From Cellvibrio sp. (GTDB lineage Bacteria; Pseudomonadota; Gammaproteobacteria; Pseudomonadales; Cellvibrionaceae), in NCBI GenBank assembly GCA_016712405.1, contig JADJRD010000004.1, positions 1 to 25,724 on the forward strand: a stretch of 25,724 nucleotides of DNA. Direction: 5' to 3'. The notes under the pieces were generated by a model. The model was given only the letters and a program-made list of their open reading frames with translations, had not been told where the DNA came from and did no database searches. Numbering within the stretch: the stretch's first letter is position 1; every line of letters starts with the position of its first letter. Positions 9,118-15,131 of this stretch are shown in pieces. The translations under genes were made by a program, and so were the position numbers.

Positions 9118-9886
9118 GTTTTTTTCCTGTGACTTTGTAAACATGGTTGACGATTCAATACACCATTTGAACCAAAGTAAATAGATACATGTACTTGTTT
9201 TCAGCACATGTATGTTTTTTTTAATAATTAATTTCATATCAAAGACCTCTGTTAATTGCAGTGAGGTCTTATTTAGTTACTGATTAAGTACAGTGACTAT
9301 TGGGGTATCAATGAGTTTTTTATAACCTTACAGATTTTCATTTGGCCTGCGCGGCGGCAAGGTTAGATAGCACGAGAATGTTTTTCCGCGCAGATTTGCA
9401 ATGCAAGTGCAACGTGCACCAGGTAACGCTTTTGGCCTTGCAGCTTGCTGCAACCTTGTAGCGCAAGCGGCATTTAACATAGCGTAAATTATGCGGCGCG
9501 TGAGCGCGGACAGTGGCTTGGTTTGCGTTGCGGATTTTATGAGGATGTAAATATGTTGTGACGTTGTTTCGCTGCCAACTGCATAGCAACGCTAACCAAA
9601 CACTGCGCATAATTCCTACGTTATGTTGAATGCCGCTGGAGTGGTGAAGCCCCAGGAACGGGGCGAAGGTTGTAAGGAGGAACGACTGTAAACATTGGGG
9701 ACGATAAATAAAAAGGGCTGCTAAGCACATGACTGATTGGCGCGATGGTTGGGCTTTTGTTGTTTTGCAAACAGCGTGACAAACAGTGATGTGCGTGCAG
9801 CGGCTTTATTGTTTTATGTTCAGGATGAACGGTATGTCGCGGGCGCAGGAAGCGCAGGAGCGACTCTCTCAAGTGGCACAATCTCT
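9118..9886. other. Hairpin-rich non-coding segment between integrase and small ORF, copy 2
   Basis: No gene supported over about 770 bp. It contains a T-tailed hairpin (9185-9222), AAGACCTC/GAGGTCTT (9242-9270), GTGCA-ACG-TGCAC (9407-9419) and TTGCAG-CTTG-CTGCAA (9438-9453), followed by GC-rich stretches. Open frames here shift between the two copies. The structure density and the primase on the same element make an origin or a structured RNA possible; this is inference. Confidence 0.45.
9185..9222 (+). terminator. Rho-independent terminator-like hairpin (plus strand)
   Basis: Stem ATACATGT (9185-9192) and ACATGTAT (9206-9213) with a 13-nt loop, followed by G and eight T. The stem is only moderately stable. 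A second stem, AAGACCTC/GAGGTCTT (9242-9270), follows closely. Confidence 0.5.
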
Positions 9887-10885
9887 CTAATTATTTTCTT
9901 TGCTCTCCAACTTCGCCGGATGTGTCGCTGCATGCACTTCCTGCAATTTGCGAATCGATACGTGTGTATAAATTTCGGTGGTCGATAAATCGGTGTGTCC
10001 TAACATGGCTTGTATATAGCGAATGTCCGCGCCATTTTCCAGCATGTGCGTGGCCATTGCATGACGTAACAAGTGGCAAGATCCGGGAACATCGATTTCA
10101 CTTTTGCGTAAATAGCGTTTTACTTTATCGCCCAATCGGCTTTCGCTAAAGGGTTCGCCGTAATCGGTTAAAAATACATGGGGTTCATTGATGTTAATTA
10201 ATAACTGCGGGCGTACTTGATCCAGGTAATAACTAATCCATTTTGCTGCACGTTCACCCAGTGGCAGCAATCGATCTTTACCGCCTTTTCCTTTGCGTAC
10301 AAACAGCGTTAATCCACTCAGCGATAGATCCACTATTTCCAGACTGCATAATTCCGTGCGTCGAATGCCGGTGCTGTACAGTAATTCCAGAATCGCTCTG
10401 TCGCGTATGCCAGACGCTTTTTGTGTATTGGTGCTCGACATTAACCGCTCAACCTCTTGCAGATTTAATACACGCGGCAAGCGTATCGATTCACGCGATA
10501 ACACTAACTCTGATGCAGGGTTGTAAAGTAAATAATTTTCACGCGTTAACCATTTAAAAAACTGTTTAATGCCCGTCATATACCGATTGCGACTGGCAAC
10601 GGATAAAGGCTCTCCATTGGTTTGCCGGTAATAAAATAAATACTTCTGATAACTCTCCAGAATCGGTTTGGTGACATCTTTCGGATGCGGCAAGCTTCGA
10701 TCATCACACCAGACAATAAAACGGCGTATATCGTTTTCACGGCGGATTAAAGTTTCGTTCGAGTAGTTTTGTATTAACAGCGCTTCCTTGTAACGCATCA
10801 GGTAGGGATAGAATTCGGTGTGATCAATATTTTCAGTGCGTGCTTTAAACGTATTTTGGATTACACGTTTTTGTCGGATTGCCAT
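9887..10885 (-). CDS. Tyrosine-type site-specific recombinase (integrase), XerC/XerD-like
   Basis: 332 residues from ATG 10885 (GCAGGGAATCATACTTATGG); an upstream in-frame start at 10936 overlaps the primase end and lacks a better site. N-terminal SAM-like DNA-binding domain, about residues 25-120 (YKEALLIQNYSNETLIRREN). Catalytic domain with the family residues in order: Arg in STGIRRTELCSLEI, Lys in GKGGKDRLLPL, His-x-x-Arg in HLLRHAMATHML, His in LGHTDLS and the nucleophile Tyr in STTEIYTH. It breaks and rejoins DNA at specific sites. It is the last large gene of an operon with the primase, 20 bp downstream of it. It is the obvious candidate to act on the 20-bp RHS core site, but no target has been shown. 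Confidence 0.93.
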   Translation of the reverse strand: MAIRQKRVIQNTFKARTENIDHTEFYPYLMRYKEALLIQNYSNETLIRRENDIRRFIVWCDDRSLPHPKDVTKPILESYQKYLFYYRQTNGEPLSVASRNRYMTGIKQFFKWLTRENYLLYNPASELVLSRESIRLPRVLNLQEVERLMSSTNTQKASGIRDRAILELLYSTGIRRTELCSLEIVDLSLSGLTLFVRKGKGGKDRLLPLGERAAKWISYYLDQVRPQLLININEPHVFLTDYGEPFSESRLGDKVKRYLRKSEIDVPGSCHLLRHAMATHMLENGADIRYIQAMLGHTDLSTTEIYTHVSIRKLQEVHAATHPAKLESKENN

Positions 10886-10905
10886 AAGTATGATTCCCTG
10901 CAAAG

Positions 10906-13900
10906 TTACACAGCCAGATGTGCGTTTTCGATCCAATCATTTTGTAATTCAGTAAACGCCTTGCTGCTGCTAATCTTCACTGGATTTTTTAACACCGACA
11001 CTGCCCCGACTGAAGGCCGACCAGACCCCGACTTTTCTTTTTCCTGCCCCGACTTTTGTTCGTCGTACGATGTGCAGGAAGCACAAGTGCCGCAAGCGCA
11101 TGGATGCGCAGGAGCGGCCTTATGTTTTTGTAAATAATTAATATCCAATAAGCCCATCAAGTGCGGTGCACCTGCTTCAAGTGAACCGTCAAACACTAAT
11201 TCATAGGCAATCGCTTTACTGCGAGAAACACTGTGCAGCGATAAAAATTCCATATCCTGCAAACGCGCAAGGTGAACTTTTAATTGGGTATTTCCCCAAC
11301 CGGTTACATCACGTAATTCTTTTCGCGTAAATCTAAAATCGCGTTGCTCAATGCCATCCGCTTTACAACATTGTTTAACCCATGCCTGGATTTCTTTTAA
11401 TAATTTCCGTGTTTGCGGTGGTAATTCATCGAGGGTTTTACCTAGCACGTCATGAGCCAGTTGATTAGCCAATGCAATATCGTCCGGAATCACTTCGATA
11501 TATTCCAGCTTGTCCAATGTTTTAATTTCACGCTGGTATTGGTGTAAAAGTGCAATGCTATCAATCAGGGTTAAATACTTTTCATGATCGCGGCGCGTTC
11601 TGGTTTTATCACTGAGGAAGGTTAATTGATCGGCGTAGGGATTGATCACGGCCAAGGGTTTTAATAACCGCTGTGCATTCCTATGCAGTTTCAGAATGGC
11701 TTCTTTTTGTAATTTGATTTCGAGACCTTGCAAGGTACGTTTCAATCGTTGTGCGTGATGAATGGCTTCGGTTTGTTCACGTGATTCATTCACCGTCAGC
11801 ACAAGACAACGATTCAATAATTCTTCGTCGATATCAATTGCCGTTGTGGTGAGAAACAACATCACCGGGCCTTCGACTTTGTATTCACGGGTAATTAACT
11901 GACCGCTGGAATCATCTTTTCCAGTGGATGCGATTGTCACTTCACCTTCACTTTGTAACAGCTTTAATGCGTAACTCGCTGTGTGTGCACCTTCTTCTTC
12001 GCTGATTGCCAGGATTTTATTTTTTAAGCGCGTCTCACCCATGTAAAACAAACTCTGGCCTGTCATGGCTGAGTATTGAACACGTTCGTCTTCCGGCATG
12101 AATGACAACACCGCATCCATTAAAGAACTTTTACCGGCAGCGCTTGAACTTTGAATCACAACAGCCAATGGCTTATCCAATTTACGGCTTACACCCGCCA
12201 GATAACCCACTAATTTATTTGTTTCCTCACCGACAACACCCGCTAAATTAAAATCAGCCAGAATGCGTTCTGGCAAGTTTTTATCGCGTAATAAATTCAG
12301 TGCAGCTTCACGGTCTTCATTGGTAATTTGTTGGCTGGCTGTTTGTATATTGTCATCCGTGTTTTTCTTTAGTTGCTGTTGCTCAAGTGCCAACAACAAT
12401 TTACCCAGATCCTTTTTGATGACCTCATCTGATAAACCCAGTTCCACACACGCCTGATTAATAAATACCTGCCGTTGTTTGCTGCTGTATAAATCCAGTT
12501 TGTCGATAAAGAAGGCTTCGCCACGCTGTGCAAGTAACTGGATTTTTAATTGATCATGATTCGGATTGTTTTCCAGCCCGCGTACTCGGTAAGTGCGATC
12601 ACCCAACACCATGAACAAACCATCATCACGGTTTTCAAGATTGACGGTTGAAGTGGGCAATGGTGGAATTGGGGTGGCGATTACATCAAGTAGGTTAACA
12701 GCGTGGACAACATCCATTTGTTTTGCAGGTAATTCAGTTTCGGTAGAGTCGTTTATTTCTTTAGCAGCTAAGGGAAGAGACTCCTTCACACCTACGGCTT
12801 CACTCGTAATAGCCGGAACTTTTTTATTCGCATCACCTAGCCACTCAGCCTTGCGAATCACTAACGCCAAGCTCTGTTGCGGCGGCGTAACCTTTAACGC
12901 ATATTCATTTGCATCCATGCCTTTTGGAAACAAAATCCGGAACGCATCAATGCCGTTGTCGTTTAACAACTTCGCTACTTTTTCAGCAGCCGTGTTTCCA
13001 GCTTCATCCCGATCATACGCAATCAACACACGTTTGATTTTTAATTCAATCAGGGTTTGTAAAATCTCATCCGTAAAACCATTTACGCCAAAGCTGGACG
13101 TAACATTCTTAAAACCCCAACGCCAGAAAGTCAGTGCATCAATCAAGGCTTCACACAGAATCACCTCATCGGCAGAGTTATTTTGCAAATACTCAATGTT
13201 AAAAACACCCGCGTGATCACCCGGCAAGTACAAGTGATAAGCCGTTCCCTCGCGTAAATTATTTAATATTTTTCGCCCGTATAACTGCACAACATCGCCG
13301 GATTGATTAACCAGTGGAATCACCACTGAACCATTCAAGTGCTCGTGGCCACTCTCACGGTAAACACCAATGCGCTGTAACTTCTCGCGTAACTCAGCAC
13401 CCGCTTTGCGATTTTTAAATGGTAAACGCAAACCCAATGTGCGATTGGCATAACCCAACTGGAAGTGATTAATTAATTCCGGATCGTTTAATCCGCGTGA
13501 TTCCAGGTAAGCATTTGCTTCCAGCGATTGCAGCAAAGTGTCGTGATAATAATTCACAACGTCACGCAGTAATTCGTGATCGTTTGCATCGGTAGAAACA
13601 GGTACGGGAAGTTTTGGAACTGTAGCTTTCTTCACCGGCGATTCGGCGGCTAAGGAAGAACTGATTGCACCAATGTCGTTTTTAAGTAACTCCACTGCAT
13701 GACGGAAACTAATCCCTTGGGTTTTCATCACCCAATCAATCACCGAGCCACCGGCACCACAACCAAAGCAGTTAAACAAATTGGATTTAGGGGTAATCAC
13801 ACAGCTCGGCGTTTTATCCTCATGAAACGGGCAACACAATGCAAAGTCCTTTCCCTGTTTCACCAATGCATATCCCTGATTCTCAGCCAATCGCACCAGT

Positions 13901-13950
13901 GATACCTCAGCCTTGATTCGCTCTATCACGTCATTTGCAAAACGCGCCAT
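10906..13950 (-). CDS. Large DNA primase: CHC2 zinc finger, Toprim, AAA+-like ATPase and winged-helix end
   Basis: 1014 residues from ATG 13950, in the context AGGGGGATTTATGG; an in-frame start 30 nt upstream lacks this site. Residues 40-64 form a CHC2 zinc finger (CPFHEDKTPSC ... NCFGCGAGG). The Toprim region, about 250-340, has the acidic residues in CEALIDALTF and AYDRDEAGN. From about 590 an ATPase domain has Walker A QSSSAAGKSSL, an acidic AISEEEG and LFLTTTAIDIDEELLNRC, resembling helicase or MCM-like AAA+ sensors. About residues 870-920 look like a winged helix (RKELRDVTGWGNTQLKVHL). The C-terminus has a Cys-rich patch (ACGTCASC). Such primase-helicase fusions replicate satellites and plasmids. 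It is divergently transcribed from the XRE gene, upstream of integrase. Confidence 0.9.
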   Translation of the reverse strand: MARFANDVIERIKAEVSLVRLAENQGYALVKQGKDFALCCPFHEDKTPSCVITPKSNLFNCFGCGAGGSVIDWVMKTQGISFRHAVELLKNDIGAISSSLAAESPVKKATVPKLPVPVSTDANDHELLRDVVNYYHDTLLQSLEANAYLESRGLNDPELINHFQLGYANRTLGLRLPFKNRKAGAELREKLQRIGVYRESGHEHLNGSVVIPLVNQSGDVVQLYGRKILNNLREGTAYHLYLPGDHAGVFNIEYLQNNSADEVILCEALIDALTFWRWGFKNVTSSFGVNGFTDEILQTLIELKIKRVLIAYDRDEAGNTAAEKVAKLLNDNGIDAFRILFPKGMDANEYALKVTPPQQSLALVIRKAEWLGDANKKVPAITSEAVGVKESLPLAAKEINDSTETELPAKQMDVVHAVNLLDVIATPIPPLPTSTVNLENRDDGLFMVLGDRTYRVRGLENNPNHDQLKIQLLAQRGEAFFIDKLDLYSSKQRQVFINQACVELGLSDEVIKKDLGKLLLALEQQQLKKNTDDNIQTASQQITNEDREAALNLLRDKNLPERILADFNLAGVVGEETNKLVGYLAGVSRKLDKPLAVVIQSSSAAGKSSLMDAVLSFMPEDERVQYSAMTGQSLFYMGETRLKNKILAISEEEGAHTASYALKLLQSEGEVTIASTGKDDSSGQLITREYKVEGPVMLFLTTTAIDIDEELLNRCLVLTVNESREQTEAIHHAQRLKRTLQGLEIKLQKEAILKLHRNAQRLLKPLAVINPYADQLTFLSDKTRTRRDHEKYLTLIDSIALLHQYQREIKTLDKLEYIEVIPDDIALANQLAHDVLGKTLDELPPQTRKLLKEIQAWVKQCCKADGIEQRDFRFTRKELRDVTGWGNTQLKVHLARLQDMEFLSLHSVSRSKAIAYELVFDGSLEAGAPHLMGLLDINYLQKHKAAPAHPCACGTCASCTSYDEQKSGQEKEKSGSGRPSVGAVSVLKNPVKISSSKAFTELQNDWIENAHLAV

Positions 13951-14010
13951 AAATCCCCCTGTGGATAAAAAACCTGTCAATACCCTTTTCAGGGAAATAA
14001 CCCGCCTTGA

Positions 14011-14038
14011 ATATTACTTCGTTTCGTAGTATTGTCAA
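14011..14038 (-). promoter_or_regulatory. Primase-integrase promoter with embedded palindromic operator, copy 2
   Basis: On the minus strand TTGACA (14033-14038), a 16-nt spacer and TAATAT (14011-14016) point towards the primase start at 13950. The near-palindrome TACTTCG-TTT-CGTAGTA (14015-14031, one mismatch) occupies the spacer, so a bound dimer would block RNA polymerase. A further half-like ACTTCGTTATGA begins about 14039. The divergent XRE gene is the natural binder. Identical in copy 1. Confidence 0.55.
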
Positions 14039-14065
14039 CTTCGTTATGAAAACAGGAGGTAGGCT

Positions 14066-14456
14066 ATGCGGCAACTGAGTTTAGGAAAGATGACCGCCAT
14101 GGCTATTTCAGATGACGATAGAGAATTTTTTATTCGACTGGGCGCACGCATTGCTGAACTGCGTAAAGCCAAAAATATTACGCAAATTCAAATGGCCGAG
14201 TTACTCGGTGTTTCGCAACAAACAATTAATTCTTATGAAGTCGGCAGGCGGCGTGTGCCAGTGTCAGCATTGCCGCAACTGGCAAATGCCTTAATGATTT
14301 CAATCGAGGAGTTATTGGGAAACCACGCAAAACAAAAATAACAAACGCGGCCCTGCGCCCAAATTACAAAAGCAGGTGGAGATTATTAGCCAGTTGCCAA
14401 AGACCAAACAAAAACTGGCAACTGATTTACTGGATGCAATTATTCAGCAGAGCTAA
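14066..14456 (+). pseudogene. XRE-family HTH regulator, unit copy 2 (2-nt deletion near the end)
   Basis: ATG at 14066 after AACAGGAGGTAGGCT, a strong ribosome site. Residues 38-75 form the helix-turn-helix: ITQIQMAELLGVSQQTINSY, then EVGRRRVPVSALPQLANAL, typical of Cro/CI-like repressors. Compared with copy 1, GGGGG is GGG near 14318. The frame shifts after EELLG and ends early at 14341 (91 residues), losing a basic linker and a C-terminal helix that would end IIQQS at 14456. The DNA-binding domain is complete, but the lost part could be needed for dimerisation. It faces the primase across 115 bp that hold a palindromic operator, so it probably represses replication and integration genes. 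Confidence 0.85.
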
Positions 14457-14470
14457 CGTTTAAAAAAACA

Positions 14471-14497
14471 AAACCCCGATCATCCTGACCGGGGTTT
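14471..14497. terminator. Bidirectional terminator between XRE and immunity genes, copy 2
   Basis: AAACCCCG (14471-14478) and CGGGGTTT (14490-14497), 11-nt loop. An A run upstream provides the T tail for minus-strand transcripts (GTTTTTTTAAACG), and CTTTTTTAATT follows on the plus side about 8 bases later. Confidence 0.65.
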
Positions 14498-14546
14498 AGG
14501 TACCGCTTTTTTAATTAATTAAAACAACTTACTCATTTTTTCTGGA

Positions 14547-14626
14547 TCAATGGAGTCTGACCCTATTGATTGCTGAAGGCATTCCGAACCATCAAGATGC
14601 ATTCACAACAGTTGTGAAGCCTTCAG
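14547..14626. repeat. Nested palindromes between XRE and immunity genes, copy 2
   Basis: TCAAT (14547-14551) and ATTGA (14565-14569) flank GGAGTCTGACCC-like sequence. An 8-bp stem CTGAAGGC (14573-14580)/GCCTTCAG (14619-14626) encloses TTCACAA-CAG-TTGTGAA (14602-14618), which abuts the right arm. The whole is conserved in copy 1 with one indel. It may be a REP/BIME-like element or a structured RNA end. Confidence 0.5.
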
Positions 14627-14633
14627 AACAAAA

Positions 14634-14658
14634 AAGCCCGGCATTTTTAACCGGGCTT
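14634..14658 (-). terminator. Rho-independent terminator of the RHS-immunity transcript, copy 2
   Basis: Stem AAGCCCGG/CCGGGCTT (14634-14641, 14651-14658) with a 9-nt loop; on the minus strand it is followed by TTTTTTGTT. It lies about 50 bp past the stop of the TIMP-like gene. Confidence 0.75.
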
Positions 14659-14705
14659 GATGATTTGATGGGGGTTAAAATCTAAACTCGGATCTAATCA
14701 AATTT

Positions 14706-15122
14706 TTATTGATCATCTTTCGTCACATTTTTCTTCTCATAATATTTCAAAAAGTTATCAGTTACATTTTTGTTTTCCTCTGTAAACTCCCATACTGATG
14801 GATAGTGTGCAATTAATTTATTCCTAATTTTTTTTGCGAAGATGACATATGTTTTCCCCAAAACAAAATCTGCTCCGCAATCAGAACTATCGCCACTCCA
14901 GACAATTACATTTTCGGAAACATCGCCTTTATAAGAAGAAATTACATTGACAGAAAATTTATCTAAACTTAGAGAATAATCACTTAATCGTTTTTCAATC
15001 TTCCCGATGAAAGCGAATTCATATTGCTGATCCAATAAAGAGACAGATCCCGACCACCGACAACTATCGCTCATTGCTAATCCTGATAACGCCAACAAAA
15101 AAATCAAAGATAATATTTTCAT
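14706..15122 (-). CDS. Secreted TIMP/NTR-like protein, candidate immunity to the RHS metallopeptidase tip
   Basis: 138 residues; start ATG 15122 after GAGGAATTGAA, 9 nt past the RHS stop, so probably translationally coupled. Residues 1-18 form a signal peptide (MKILSLIFLLALSGLAMS), placing it in the periplasm or outside. The mature N-terminus has Cys21 (DSCRWSG), then FAFIGKI, a VNVISSYKGD strand and SDCGADFVLGKTYVIFA with Cys82. This order (early Cys, 'vFvGkV', 'syKGd', 'CG..f..GkeYlvfa') is like bacterial members of the tissue-inhibitor-of-metalloproteinase/NTR fold. Position directly after an RHS tip argues for an immunity protein, and the tip is metallopeptidase-like. Family and function are inferred by pattern; only two Cys are present, fewer than in animal TIMPs. 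Confidence 0.55.
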   Translation of the reverse strand: MKILSLIFLLALSGLAMSDSCRWSGSVSLLDQQYEFAFIGKIEKRLSDYSLSLDKFSVNVISSYKGDVSENVIVWSGDSSDCGADFVLGKTYVIFAKKIRNKLIAHYPSVWEFTEENKNVTDNFLKYYEKKNVTKDDQ

Positions 15123-15131
15123 TTCAATTCC

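Noticed and set aside
9737..9988. Plus-strand ORF of 83 residues ending over the integrase 3' end, with a counterpart at 2625
   Set aside because: The frame is not kept between the two copies and it overlaps the integrase; no family resemblance.
14573..14626. Possible integron attC site
   Set aside because: A long stem with an inner palindrome is present, but there is no clear GTTRRRY/RYYYAAC pair and no integron integrase; the recombinase here is XerC/D-like without the integron-specific insert being visible.
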